Source: Taxawa tesnikishii (nom. ined.) (taxonomy: Eukaryota > Ascomycota > Dothideomycetes > Dothideales). From it: DNA of 64,000 bases. The DNA lies in contig JAPDRO010000011.1 of the NCBI GenBank assembly GCA_030247885.1, forward strand, positions 124,001 through 188,000, in the 5' to 3' direction. The notes below the pieces were generated by a model that was not told the DNA's origin, did not search any database, and saw only the letters and a list, made by a program, of their open reading frames with translations. Position 1 is the stretch's first letter. Each line of letters opens with the position of its first letter. Shown one piece after another: positions 44,894-59,285 of this stretch. A program made the position numbers and the translations under genes.

Positions 44894-45892
44894 CCCTCAC
44901 CCCAGTGAACTCCAGCCGCACTCTCGGCAACGGTGATGCGTGCAGTCCATCCCGGCGCACCGCCCCAAACGGCACCCATATCACGACCTTGCATGACTCA
45001 CGACCTCTCTTCTCCGCACAATGACGACTGACGACCGACGATCTAAGACAGACCGCCTCAGGGTGACTAGAGAAGGTATTCGTGTCACTATCGAAGCATG
45101 TCTTATTACTTGCACACAGACACTCCTTTAATTCTGGATTTCTTTATTTTCTTGGCGTGGAAAAGCATCAATATGCTGGCATGTAACGGGGAAAAGGCAC
45201 ATAGCGTCGGCGATCCGGCGAGGATGAGCAATAGGCGTGCGTTGGTACTTGCTTTGCGAAAATTGGCAAACTTGCTCTCAAAACAGCTAGTTAATGTATC
45301 AAACCCATGATGTATCTTTACCGGTCGCTGCTGCCCCCGATGTTCTATCATCAAGAGGAGATGGCCTTACATTGCGACCCTTCAGATCCGGTGAGCACCT
45401 TGAGTGAACGCTACGGACGAACTGAGCTAGGGTTGTCTTTGCTGCCAAAGTACCGTAAACACACACATGTGCCTGTATGAAACAGGAAAAACAGTGACGG
45501 ATGGTGTAAAATTGGTATGGCGGCAACGATCGAAGGCTTCCTCGCGGAAGTAGCAAATGGCAAAAACTGGCCCACTAACAATCGCAACTGAGTCACCACA
45601 ATCAATGTTATCAGCAACCGGTCTGGTCTGGACTGAAGAAGAGTCACAACGATGTGATGTCGGGTTTCGGGGGCGAATCACGTGCATGAGAATTTCTGTG
45701 TCTTCTCTGCTTATGTGGGGCGGCTTGCGCTTGCGGTTTGCCGAGCGAACGAACGAATTTCGCAAGCACCTCTCTCCTCACTCCTCTTGAACCAGCCAGC
45801 GACACTTCTGCGCATCAACACCATCTCACAGCAGCCAACCTCGCACATCGAACAACCGGCAACGACACTTCGATCAAGCAACAACAGTCAAG
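44894..45892. other. Intergenic stretch with the RPS27 promoter
   Basis: It holds the otubain 3' end and the RPS27 promoter and leader. The bases before the RPS27 ATG are CA-rich (CAACAACAGTCAAG), typical of ribosomal protein genes. No gene supported. Confidence 0.55.
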
Positions 45893-46387
45893 ATGGTAAG
45901 CACACGCTCACGGCCCGCTGTGGGAGCGCTTGTGCTGGTGGCAAAGCCTTCGAGGGCAGGGAAGCACACGACAACCATCGAAATTCAACACCACGACATT
46001 GCCACCCTTGCCAAACCGGCTCAAGCGCTCAGCAGCAGTCAAGATGCGTTATTGGAGCTATATGCTGACGCATTTTGACTGTAGGTTCTCGCAGTCGACC
46101 TCCTCAACCCAAGCCCAGCCGCTGAGGCTCGCAAGCACAAGCTTAAGGTGCGTACACACATATAAACCCACCTTCTTCACACGCTCTGACATAACCTGGT
46201 GCAGACCCTCGTCCCAGGCCCACGCTCCTTCTTCATGGACGTCAAGTGCCCCGGCTGCTTCACCATCACCACCGTCTTCTCCCATGCCCAGACTGTCGTC
46301 GTCTGCGCCGGCTGCTCGACCGTCCTTTGCCAGCCCACCGGTGGCAAGGCCAGACTCACTGAGGGCTGCTCCTTCCGGAGGAAGTAG
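45893..46387 (+). CDS. RPS27: 40S ribosomal protein S27 (eS27)
   Basis: Three exons: 45893-45895, 46085-46147 and 46205-46387. Exon 1 is the ATG alone, immediately followed by a GTAAGC donor. The spliced product is 82 residues, exactly the eukaryotic size: [40 protein letters not shown], then [20 protein letters not shown] and CSFRRK. The C4 zinc finger (CPGC and CAGC) is complete. The first intron is 189 bp, long for this window, as is common in ribosomal protein genes where it may carry regulatory signals. Confidence 0.97.
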
Positions 46388-47361
46388 ACGACTCGTCAAT
46401 CCAAATCGAAAACTTTCCGGATTTAGGTTGATGGAGCGGGGGCATAAGTCATGGCATGATATCAGCAAATGGGAAAAATGAGTGTCTAGATCAGAACGGC
46501 ACCGGATTGCGGGTGGATAGAAGACGGAAACATTCTCAGCAAAAAGTCTATGTTGCAATATCACGACGACCTAATGGGAGTTCCGGATATCCAGCATCTG
46601 GCCGTCTTCAAGCGCTCATCGGGGCTGTTTCTTCCTTTCTCGTCTTTCTGCAATGGAGTTCCGTTGTATATGCATCGGAGGAGAGACGGTGTTCGTGCGA
46701 GCTTCTGTTGCAGGAGCGAGGATCCGGATGCCGTCGAGGAAGCCTACCCTTGCTTGCTTCATAGGCGTCTAATGGATTATGCTCAAAGCTCAAACCAACC
46801 TCCTCACCGTGACCTATACGTGACCTTTTATACATCGTTGATCATGATAACCCATGTAATGACCCGTGCCACTACCCCTCAGCCGTGAAGTGAAGCCACT
46901 GATGATACCGTGATCCGTACAACTGCCGAGCCGCTTGCAAATGAACCCCGGTGTGGATCACCATAACACACCATCTCACTTCAAAACCAGCCCGTTTTGA
47001 TTCCTGCTTACCAGGTATGCAACCATGATATTCCCGTGGGCTACGACAGATACCAAGCATGGCTAACCAGCAGCACATGCCAGAGACCGACCTTTGCTCT
47101 AATCGTTTTAGCCGAGACCGCGACTCTTCGCAGCGCGCACAACCTCCGCCGTTAGATCTAAGCTCGAGGATCCTTTTCCACCCATAGCGCTAGATCCAAC
47201 TATAACCATGATCGTCCGTTAACCCATGGTACTCTCCCTTCTTGGCTGTCCCGTCCGGGATGTTTACATAAAACAAGGTACAGACGTCCAAGCATGTCGC
47301 CTTTCAGGAGCCCGAAGCCCCCACCGCGTGCGAGCAGCAAGAGCGGAAGCCCAATCCGGAA
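46388..47361. other. Intergenic stretch, no supported gene
   Basis: It holds the RPS27 3' UTR and the upstream region of the aldolase gene. Short frames lack support. Confidence 0.5.
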
Positions 47362-48419
47362 ATGACGACGCGATATACCGACGATGAGTGGGCGTCCATT
47401 ATCGCGCAGACGGAGCGCAACGTGAGGGTGCTGGAGGTACCGAGGCCATGTCCTTCGATTGACAGCCCAGACTTTGCGAGGACGATCGATCATACACTGC
47501 TCAAGATTGAAGCGACCAGCAAACAAATTGACGGCCTGTGTGCGGAGGCTAGGGTTGCGGGTTTCGCGGTATGCTATATCACGGATTTGGAGAAGACGGG
47601 AGCGTGAGAAATGCGTATGCGGGAGAGACGGGCCAAGCAGGGGGTGTCAAAGAGGTCCTGAAGGCTGATCTTTGACGTGCCGACAGAGCGTCTGTGTACG
47701 CCCAAACTACGTTGCCCAGGCCCATGCCGATGTCAAGGGCTCAGGCGTCAAAGTCGCCTGCGTAGTCGGCTTTCCGGAAGGCACACAAGATCTCTACCAG
47801 AAGATGCAGTACGTTGCACAACCCACAACTGGGTGCTTCACCATAGATGGAGCCCTTGGCTAAACAGCTCCCCGCTCAGGGAAACCCGTCACGCCGTCGA
47901 GTCCGGCGCCGATGAACTCGACGTCGTGCTCAACTGGCCTCTTCTCAAGGCCGGCGATTACAGCAGCATCTACAAGGAGCTCGCGACCCTGCGCTCCCAA
48001 GCTCCGCATCCTGTGCTTATCAAACTGATCCTCGAAACTTCGCAACTCTCCCCGCCCAGATCATCGCCGCATGCACAATTGCCGCGGCCGCGAACCTCGA
48101 CTTCGTGAAAACGAGCACGGGTTTCCTCGGTCAGGGCGCTACGGAAGAGAATGTGAGATTGATGGCTACATGCTGCGACGTGCTGGCGGTGGGCAGAAGG
48201 GATGGAGGAAAGATGCTGGTAAAGGCGAGCGGAGGGATCAGGACCTTGGACGATGCGGTCAAGATGTTGGAGGCGGGCGCGAGTCGCTTGGGGACCAGTG
48301 GAGGTGTATGGATCGTGAAGGAGGCCAGGGAAAGCGTCGAGAGAAGTAGGAGTCCGCCGATGAGAGACAGTCCGGCTGAGAGGCCGGGATTGACCACGAG
48401 ACTGTTTACGGATTATTGA
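47362..48419 (+). CDS. deoC: Deoxyribose-phosphate aldolase
   Basis: Exons 47362-47568, 47687-47808 and 47880-48419. Conserved blocks run in order: [76 protein letters not shown], the Schiff-base lysine in [20 protein letters not shown] and [20 protein letters not shown]. The enzyme splits 2-deoxyribose-5-phosphate into glyceraldehyde-3-phosphate and acetaldehyde. One base is missing at a C4 run (48050-48053), just before [18 protein letters not shown]; with it restored the gene encodes 290 residues and all motifs are in one frame. The Ser/Arg/Pro-rich C-terminal tail is an extension past the usual end. Confidence 0.88.
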
Positions 48420-50561
48420 GACCGGTGAGACACGGAGGTGCCGTTTTTCCGGTCATGACGCTTGGACTTGGAGAGCCGGGTGCTTGAGATACCTATGAAG
48501 TTTTCTGTTGCTGCTAAAATCAAACACACCATATCTGACGGATACTCGACGCTTCGTTTCGCTCTTAGCCTTTACTGACTCTCTAATCGCTGGTCTCGAA
48601 GCGTTACTGCCGCTCAGTTCATCCCAGCGCCTTGCAATCGTTCCGATGCGCGTCTAGCTGCTGCGCTCCTCCATTAGATAGGCAACCGTTCCAGCCAGCT
48701 TCAGCTCGTAGACAGCACCTTCCTCAATATCCTGAATGTCTGCCGTTACGGCATGTTCTACCAATGCAAAAATGCTGTGTGTCGCAGTAATCCGATCGCT
48801 CTGTGTGGATTGCTTTCATCTTGTCCTCTCTCCACTCGACCGGTCAATCTGCGACTCGGTGCAGGATAACATTTACTTTTTCCTCTTAGACATCAAGGGC
48901 AGTTTTCCGGAAAGTGAATCTCCAACATCTTCTTGAGGTAACCTGCACGGAGAACGCGAGCGTTGTCGTCAACCGTGGTCTTGCGGGTTGCTGCGTAGAT
49001 CGTAGGTCCTTCTTGCCCTTACGCATATGCTAGTCGTGCTCTTTCTCGCCTTCCAGAAATTGACAGCGTTCTGCCTCTCCTTCACCATCGCTGAGAACAC
49101 CACAGTCCTCCCTCTGCTCTGCGCGCCGTTACGAGAGTTCTCACTTAGCGCTTGCCTTGACCTTGGCGTCGCGGGCGCCTTTCGACATAGAACTACGCCC
49201 TGTATCCGGACTCGTACTCGGCCCTCACCAGCTACGGATTTTGAGAAGTAAAACATTCAAACTTCGGATAGCGGATCCGAGACAGCTGGGTCTGGCCGAT
49301 CAATCTCAACCCGTTCGACGTCCCCTGGCGATGTTCTTCCCAGTCCCTTCGAGATGGAGACGTAGAACTCGAGCCTTTGACATACCAGAAGACCATCAGG
49401 AGGACCGCTGTACGGATCTGCTCGTACGTCTGAGAAAGGGGTGATGAGGGAAACTCAAACTGTTCGTTTGACTGCCAGTTCACGGAACTGAAGTGACAGA
49501 GACATCCGCTTCTCGCCCATGAACTTGCGGGAAGGCAGGTGACTGTGCGGTTTACCAACTGGCGATCGATGCGTCCCGTCCTGAACTCGTGCAACGACAG
49601 AACGAGAGGTAGGTGCAGGGAGGAAAGATTTGTATATGAGAGACGTTGTAAACTTTCCACAACGACCGCAGTGATCTTGCAGGAAGGTGGAAGAACTGCG
49701 TCCTTTTGGAGCCTTTGCTGGATCCCAAACAGTACAGCAACAAGGCAATGTGAACAGTGGTGCGGCCTCTTCCTTGACAAAGGGAAGCCAGCTTCAGGTT
49801 CGATCAATTCGGGAAAACCCTTGGCCACATGTCGAATTTGTGTATACCGCGGTGGTCCTCTACTCCGTACCCTCTGTTGGTAGATTAGGCCTCGTTGGAG
49901 CACGCGTTTGTCCATCCAGGCCCCCTTCCCCATTCCATTGCCGCGGTCTCCAAGATCCTGATGCAGCCTAACAGTAGTGCTAGCGTTTTGTTATACTGTT
50001 CGCAATGGCTCTACTGCTCGTGTCAGGCTACTACAGTCTGTGAACAGTACTCCCAACGGTTAACCGAACTCGTTTATTCAAGATAACGCTCGAGGAGCAG
50101 CAGGGAACAGGATGCATAGTGCGGTATATACGATACGAAAAACTGACCGCTCAGTGCGTCCGGCATACGGTTCTGCTGAGCGAAATCCGTTGGCTACGTA
50201 TACTTCCTCTCACGAACGTTTGCCATCGGAGTTTGCTATTTGACTACTTTTAGTAGTCAAAGGAGAGCGTGAAAGGAGATGTGTTCGTAGAGGAAACAGC
50301 GATTGCTCTATCAGTCTACCCCTGCCTGCTTCTTTTTCGCTCAGCCTCTCGAAGGGGGCCTACGTATCAACCGCGCGGTTGCTCATTTCTACTTAATTCC
50401 AATCTTCGGTACTGAGTCACATGCATCGGATAGCGGGACCAGCTTGCTCTGTACCGAGCCAGGAAATCCTCTCGTGTACTGCTTCCTCTATCCCAGCATT
50501 CCGCCGCAATCCTTCAAAAATGACACCCCCGTTGCCTTTACTTGGGAAAACCTCTGCATCA
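48420..50561. other. Long stretch without a supported gene
   Basis: About 2.1 kb with overlapping open frames on both strands (the largest is minus, 49933-49232) but no domains or splice pattern. A short perfect hairpin lies at 50239-50261. Confidence 0.45.
50239..50261. repeat. Perfect 10-bp inverted repeat with 3-nt loop
   Basis: TTTGACTACT and AGTAGTCAAA flank a TTT loop. There is no flanking gene within 300 bp, and it is not followed by a T tract that would make it a terminator. Function unknown. Confidence 0.5.
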
Positions 50562-50759
50562 TTAGCAGTCGATCAAGGCTTCGGATCGGACTTGTCGACA
50601 CGTGAGGACCAGGCCGAAGAGACCTTTTGGATCTCCGGCAGGTTTTCGATCCCATAATCCGAGAACGCAGTGGGATGCGAGGGATTCGTAGATGCTGATC
50701 CTTAGCTCGCGCGGGAAGTCAAGAAAGCTCCTGCCGTTGTTAGAAATTGGAGTAGCCAT
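50562..50759 (-). pseudogene. Truncated F-box/2EXR-like gene fragment
   Basis: Sixty-five codons from ATG 50759 read MATPISNNGRSFLDFPRELR, then ISIYESL and LVLTCRQVRSEAL. This is the opening LPxELRxxIY and the TCRQVRSEAL block of the fungal F-box-like/2EXR family. Full members have 200-300 residues; this one stops right after the second block and nothing similar follows. It may be a truncated gene, a gene whose frame is lost, or a short paralogue. Confidence 0.5.
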
Positions 50760-50999
50760 AGTCGAGTGTTGTTGTTGTTGGTTTATGTAAGAATGGTAGT
50801 AGTGGGCGCCTTTGATCAAGATACTGAGAAGGCAGGCTTCCACAGTCGGAGGTGCGCCATCTAAACTCAGTTACTAGGCAGTATCGGAAGCGACGTTCCA
50901 CGCAAACAACATCGGGCTGTTGACTCTCCTCTACAACGTATCACCAATACCTAGAGAAACGGTTCCATCAGCCGGCTCATTCTTCTATCCGACGTACCG

Positions 51000-53113
<2,114 letters not shown>

Positions 53114-53340
53114 GGTTATCAACGCTCAAGCGGATAACAATGTCAACGGAAGAAATAGGCGATAAGAAAGGTACGAGGACATACAACGAATATATCTTTG
53201 TATTTGTACTTATAAGGTAGCTCGAACATGTGGGGCTCCAATCGGGGTAACCCCATCCCCGCACTGGAGGAACGGCAGCCGAGCCTGGAGAGCCTCGAAA
53301 GCGGAACACTTCCGGATCGCCAATGCACACCGCCGCGCAA

Positions 53341-55032
53341 TCAAGAGTTGAGCTCCCTCCAAACAGCAGGAGTATTGATGAACGCGATCCCCTTCTCCCT
53401 CCATGTATCAGGCTCAACGAAACTTCCATTCGAGTTGAGCACTATGTTTGTTGGTTGGCCGAGCGTATACCGCGGCCAACTGGGCAATCCCGTGCTGTTT
53501 CTCTTCTTGTTTCCATTCGGGTTGTGGGTACCCACGAAGTTTGCGTAAGCCTTGCCAATAGAGAGACTCAGGTTCTTGTAGCTCTGGTACTCCGGCAAAG
53601 GACCCAGAGCGCCGGAGATGTTTTGGAAGGAGAACATGACGTTGTCGAAATGCTTGACGACAACTGGTGCGGTGGCGTTCCACAGCGGCGTATCGAACCG
53701 GTAGGAGTAGACGTCCTTGATGCCGGCGGAGACGTATTGTTTGTCTACCTTACGGCGTTGCGCGATGATGACCAGATCGCCACCGATGGCTGCGCTCCGT
53801 CGCCACTGGAGGCCGTTCTTTGGGTACGTCGTGTTGGTATGGTCTCTGTATGGCGGTTCCTCCGACGGGTTGTTGGGATACAACTCGAGCAACGTTCTGA
53901 TAGTGTCCGGGCTGAGGTTGTAGTTGCGCCAATACATCAATGAGTTGAACACATCCTGAGTAGTGTTGAGGCCTTTGACACTGAACGAGCCGCCCTCGTC
54001 GCTGTTGGCGCCGTTCAAGATAGGGATCTTGACAAATTTGCCTTGAACAGCAAGAGTGCTCGGATAAGCAGTCAAGAAGTCTCCATCCACGATCGGGTTC
54101 CAAGTGACGCTGTAGTTGGAGTTGAAGAGTTGCTGGGAGGTCAGATTGCGAAGGCAAGCAAGTGATGAACTGGATGTCCAAGAGGTTGGGCAACCGACAG
54201 TTTGAGTCAGATTGTTATATGCCACTTGATAGAAGGGGAGCGAATTCAAAGTCGTACCCTCTGGGCCTCCGGACTCCATGATAGCAGCAGAGTAGAGGCC
54301 GTCGTTCCGTCCATCGTAGGAGTGCAGATGAAGACCAATACTTTGGGCTCCTGCGGACTCTCCCCACACCGTGACTCTCTCAGGGTCTCCGCCGAAAGCA
54401 GCGATGTTTTCCTGGATCCATCGCAGCGCCATGCGCTGGTCCAGTAGGCCCGCGTTGGAAGATCCCTCAGCCAGGATCACCGGGTTTTGAAGGAAACCCC
54501 ACACACCTAGTCGATAATTGATGCTGACGCCAATGAAGGGACTGTCGGTCAAGGTGGAGGTGTGGACGATTCCGGAGATGTTGTATTGGGGATCTGCTGT
54601 GCTGCCGGTGTACAGGCCGCCGCCGTAGATCCATACAAGCACAGGCAGAGTCTGGTTTCCAAATCCTGCTGGACGAACAACTACACTGTTATCAGTAAAG
54701 GGCAAATCGATTCATTGATAAGGGTAGTGCTTGCCGTTCAACGTCAGACAGTCCTCGCTAAGATTGAAGTTGGTGTTATATTGGTAGCAGCTGTAGCCGT
54801 ACTGCGTCGCGTCTCGGACACCACTGTAGGACGCATTGATGGACTGCGGCCATCTAAATCTCAGTTGACCCAGTGGTGGCTGGGCATAAGGGATACCGAG
54901 GAAGAAGTCCTGATCCCATTCCTGCGAGTAACGGCCTTGAAGCGTTCCGTTCTTGACCGTCACAGTGGGAGAAGCCGCCAGGACAGGAAGAAGTGGGAGC
55001 AAGAGCAAGGAGAGCACAGTGAAGAGTGCCAT
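53341..55032 (-). CDS. Secreted type-B carboxylesterase/lipase
   Basis: Exon 1 (55032-54735) and exon 2 (54680-53341) give 545 residues. The N-terminus MALFTVLSLLLLPLLPVLAA is a clear signal peptide. Then follow FFLGIPYAQPPLGQLRFRWP, SEDCLTLN, the oxyanion hole VLVWIYGGGLYTGS, INYRLGVWGF, NAGLLDQRMALRWIQENIAA, the serine elbow VWGESAGAQS and DEGG with the acidic residue, plus about 15 N-x-S/T sites. The intron is of the rare GC-AG type: the donor is GCAAGC and the acceptor GTGTAG, the only pair that joins LTLN to VVRPAGFG without a stop. Secreted esterase followed by a phenol-oxidising flavoenzyme suggests release and oxidation of a phenolic ester (inference). Confidence 0.92.
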
Positions 55033-55515
55033 CTCGCTTGATTGAATGGCAGGCCAGGAGAATGAAAACAGGGCGGAGGGAGAGAGAAAGATTGCGATAC
55101 CTTTGCCAGGTCTATATAGATGTACCTACAAGGAAACCAGCAGGGGGTTGCCGAATAAGGATGATGCTGAATGGAAGGAAAATCTCGGTCCGAGCATGGC
55201 GTATTGCCTGTTTCCCTCTTTAGTATTGCGGAGCAATGCTGGAGACGTGTGCTAGGTGCATGAAACCCAAGGGCAGGGCAGCGGTGGGGTTGAGGAGGAG
55301 GAGACGAGGAAGAAGAAGATTGCGGAGGCCGATCTGCCGAAAGGCGATGCAGCCCCGATGCAGGCAATACGCACCTGCACAAGTGCGATGTGGTCATGAC
55401 GCCATGACAGATTGGCTTTGCCCAAAAGTGGTCGCCTCAGTGCATCTGCAAGGTTATTTTCTCCATACCACGAACGAATACCCATATTACTGCATATTGG
55501 GGAAGGAGGGGAGCA

Positions 55516-57666
55516 ATGCTCAGATATCCCCCGTCGATATGTCGACAATGCGCCACTCGCTTCTCTGCCACACAGCGACAAGGCTGGTCGGGAATCGCTG
55601 CAGCTAACGCCAGGCAATCCATCTCGCAGAAGATCAGCGCCTCATCCTTTCATACCGTCTCCAGCACGGTGCGGACGAGCACACGACCCCGTGTCTCTAG
55701 CCGTACCCTCACACGATTCCAGTCCCAGTTCTCCCCCTCACGCCTCCTTCGCCCGAGTCTCTCGGCGCCCCTCGAGCAGCGAAGCAATACCGCCGCACGC
55801 GCAACTTCTTCAGGCGCCTTATACAGCTCGCCGCACTGGGAGTCGTCGTCCACCTCGCAGACGACTATTTCTACGATGCCGTCCTCACGCGCTGCTTCCG
55901 TACCTTCAGCTTGGGCTTGATGGTAGCGCTTGACTACAAGATCAACTTCCGACCAAACCCACCCTTCGCCGACTCGGTCGCTGATGTGCACCGACGCAAC
56001 GCCGAACGTCTGTACCATTTGCTAAGGAACAACGGTGGTCTGTATCTCAAGATCGGCCAGGCTATTGCTATGCAGAGTGCCATTCTGCCGCCAGAGTTCC
56101 AGAAGATGTTTGCGACCATGTTCGACGATGCGCCGCAGAACTCATGGGAAGAGGTGAGGAGAGTGATCAGAGAGGACTTCGGCAAGGAGGTCGAGGAGGT
56201 CTTCGGTGTTGGTTTCGACCATGAAGAGAAGAAGGTGGATGGCGGACGAGGCCAGGGAAGGGGCGTTATGGAGCGCACTGCTAGGGCGAGCGCGAGTGTC
56301 GCGCAGGTACATTGGGCAAGATTGGCAGATGGAAGGGAGGTCGCCGTCAAGGTTCAGAAGAGAGAGATTGCGAACCAGGTCGGCTGGGACCTGTGGGCCT
56401 TCAAGTAAGCACGTTTCACCTTGTCCAGGTTGCGTAATACTGAATCATCGTAGGGTCGTCGCTCGAGTCTACACCTGGTGGTTTGATATCCCCTTGTATG
56501 GCCTTGTGCCATATATTTCCGAACGCCTCATGCTCGAGTGTGATTTCCAGAACGAAGCGCGCAACGCCGACAACATGCGTCAGCTCGTCATGGGCGAACC
56601 CCGTCTGCGTGGTCGGGTCTACATCCCCAAGGTTTACCACGAGCTGTCCTCGAAACGCGTCATGACCGCCGAATGGATCGAGGGCGTGCGCCTCTGGGAC
56701 AAAGAAGGCATCACCGGGCACTGGAAGGGCGGATGGCGACAAGGCTCTCCTGGTGCCGGCGGCGAACTTCTCCCACCACCTCCCGCATCCGCACTCTCCT
56801 CGATCCCCTCTAACGACCCGCACGACGAGAAAATCAAGCCTCCACGCGACGACTGGAAGGGTCCCGACAGGAAAGGCGGGCTGGGCCTCCCACTAAAAAC
56901 CGTCATGGAAACCATGGTCTCCCTCTTCTCCGCGCAAATGTTCCTCTGGGGCGTCGTACATTGTGACCCTCATCCGGGCAACATCTTCATCCGGCGCCTG
57001 CCCAACGGCAAACCCGAACTCGTCCTCATCGATCACGGTCTCTACATCCAAATGTCGCCCTCCTTCCGGCACGACTACGCTCTCTTCTGGAAATCCCTGA
57101 TGACCTTCGATAACGCCACGATCAAGGAAATCGTCTCCCGCTGGGGCATCAACAGCCCCGACATCTTCGCCTCGGCGACTCTGATGCGGCCCTACACGGG
57201 CGGCGACAGGAGCACCAGCAACAGCATCAAAGGACTGAGCAAGAAAGAGCAGCGCGAACGCGCCTACGAGATGCAGATGCAGATGCGCAAGGGAATCAAA
57301 CAGATCCTCGGCGACGAGGAAAAGTGGCCCCGCGAACTCATCTTCATCGGCCGCAACCTGCGCATCGTCCAGGGGAACAACCAGTTCCTCGGCTCGCCGG
57401 TCAACCGTGTCAAGATCACCGGCACTTGGGCCTCGAGAGCGCTGACCGAGAGCCCGGATCTGAGCTTCAGCCAGAGGTGGAGGAATTATGGGAGCCATCT
57501 GCTGTTCAGGACCGTGCTGCTGGGCAGCGACGTGTTTTTCTGGTATAGTAAGGTTAGGCAGTGGCTGGGCTTGGGCAAGGGCATGGAGGATGATATCGAG
57601 AAGCAGATGAAGGATATGGCCAAGGATATGGGGGTTGAGTTGCAGCATGGCGTTTTCGAGGGCTAG
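55516..57666 (+). CDS. ABC1/ADCK1-like atypical kinase, probably mitochondrial (Mcp2-like)
   Basis: Exons 55516-56404 and 56454-57666. The first ~90 residues (MLRYPPSICRQCATRFSATQ, then many Ser/Arg, no acidic residues) look like a mitochondrial presequence. The kinase-like domain has the ABC1 signature RNNGGLYLKIGQAIAMQSAI (K-x-G-Q), FDDAPQNSWEEVRRVIREDF, ASASVAQVHWARLADGREVA with VKVQK (Ala-rich nucleotide loop and lysine), ECDFQNEARN, VMTAEWIEGVRL, the HCDPHPGNIFI catalytic loop and LVLIDHGLY. This order fits ADCK1/yeast Mcp2, linked to mitochondrial lipid homeostasis. A one-base loss at a C4 run (55768-55771) separates the presequence from AAKQYRRTRNFFRRL; adding one base yields a continuous protein of about 700 residues. 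Confidence 0.87.
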
Positions 57667-58133
57667 ATGGTTGCTGTATAGATTGGGATGGGTCCAGTAT
57701 TTCCTTTGTTAGATACCCTCTCTGGCATGTAACATAGAGCAGGGTGTCTTGTGTAGACACCAGATCAGAGAGGACACTGCGGCCTTCTGAATGGGAATGT
57801 GTGGTCGAAGCGTGATGGGTTAATGCGTGTTGAAAGGTCAAAAGCAAAGAAACGCATCAGCTGCCCTCGAGGACGGACGGCCGGCCGTCATGTTTTCCAT
57901 CACTCCCTCGCTCCCATTGAACAGGTCGAACGGGCTGAAGAGAACTACACAAAGTCAAAGCAGGAAGCGTAGAAGCAGTCGCTCACCTGTCCCAAAAGTA
58001 TCTCCGCAATCCCTAAGGGGCCCTGATCCACGCGGGCCCTTGAATCCGCAACGCCGTCACCCAGGACGACTCGCTATAACCCATTCTCTCTCTCAAAACG
58101 CCCCCTGAACCGCGATACAGCCTCCGGGCACAC

Positions 58134-59285
58134 TCAACGCCGGCCATCACGAGCCGCACGGATGTACGCCTCTCTCCGGTCCGCCGAGAGAGTCTCCAAC
58201 CAAAGCTGGTGGTGGATGCCGCAACGAGGATCCGGCACTGCACCCCTGGGGATGCAGGCCTGGTGCCGCTCGTTCCAGCCGACCGGGGCGCCATCCCAGC
58301 GGTTGTGGTTGTAGAACGAGGCTCTGATGGCCGACTCTGCGACGGGGCAAGCATCAGCAATGGCCTCGTCACGGCAAGATCAAGGGTAGTGGAGGCGCGT
58401 GGACTTACTGGCAAGGGAACAGTCCTCGAGCGGTTGGTGGCACGGCACCTGCTGTGAGTGGTGGTGGTGGCAGTGCGGGACGCCGTCCGGACAGGCCTGG
58501 TTGCGCACGTGGGCGTTGCAGCCTTCGAGTCTGCCGGCGCGAATGGCGTCGGAGGCGGCTCTCATGCCCTCTAGCAGCTGCTGGGCGTTGCGTGAGGCCT
58601 CCCGTGAGCTCGGGCGAGGTGGGCCGCCAGAGGTGAAGAGGCCCACAGTCTGCTGACCGGGAACGAAGCTCGGGGCGCCGACGTTCAGGGTACGGGTCGG
58701 TGAAAAGGCCTGGATCGCAGGGTTCGTGGTATGTCCAGCACGCAGAAGAGAGGAGGAGGTGTCGGTTGGGGTGCGCCACCGCTGTTTGCCCTCCTATCCA
58801 TGGTGTGTCAGCTTCAGACGGTGGTATATAGATACGGGATGGGTAAGTGTGTGAATTGTGATAGTATACTATAGACGAAGGGCATGTAGTTTGGAAAAGA
58901 GGATGTGGCGGTGTCGTATGCCGGCTGTAAGACGACGATTGGAAGAGAACGGATGCTGTTCGGGCCTGACAAACACTTACATGGCAATTTCGTCAAGATT
59001 CCCAAAGGGAGAGTACCCAGGCTAGGCGTGTGCGCAACGTTTGGGTGCTTGCATTGCGGACACTTGAGTAAATTGTCAACACAAAGCCCATGAGCCAGGA
59101 GGCAAGCAACTCACAGAGTACGGCGGAGTATCAGTATGGACGGCGCGGTTACCACGGCGCTCGAGGATGTCGAGGGCGCAAGGCTCGTACGTCTGAGAAT
59201 CTACGACCTGGTAATGGTTGCAGCCGCGCTTGTCCGGCCAGTAGTACACGTAGTGCGTAATCGAAAAGTGGCTCACGTCGCTCAT
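58134..59285 (-). CDS. Unrecognised Cys/His-rich protein, tandem copy A
   Basis: Best exons are 59285-59115 (MSDVSHFSITHYVYYWPDKR, then GCNHYQVVDSQTYEPCAL), a short one around 59063-58981 starting CPQCKH, 58793-58409 and 58336-58134. The third exon has a Pro/Ser-rich linker, then a Cys/His cluster (CNAHVRNQACPDGVPHCHHH, VPCHQPLEDC). The last exon has SFYNHNRWDGAPVGWNERHQ, then AC, RCGIHHQLW and a helical tail. The second exon does not keep frame as read: a T4 run at 59040-59043 may carry one base too many, and its 3' junction is unresolved. The same layout occurs in the gene at 59903-60754. The C-x-H, CxxC and CPDGxPxCHxH pattern suggests zinc binding. No signal peptide; no family recognised. 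Confidence 0.6.

Noticed and set aside
49232-49933. 233-codon minus-strand frame
   Set aside because: Composition is irregular, no domains, and competing plus-strand frames of similar quality cover the same bases.
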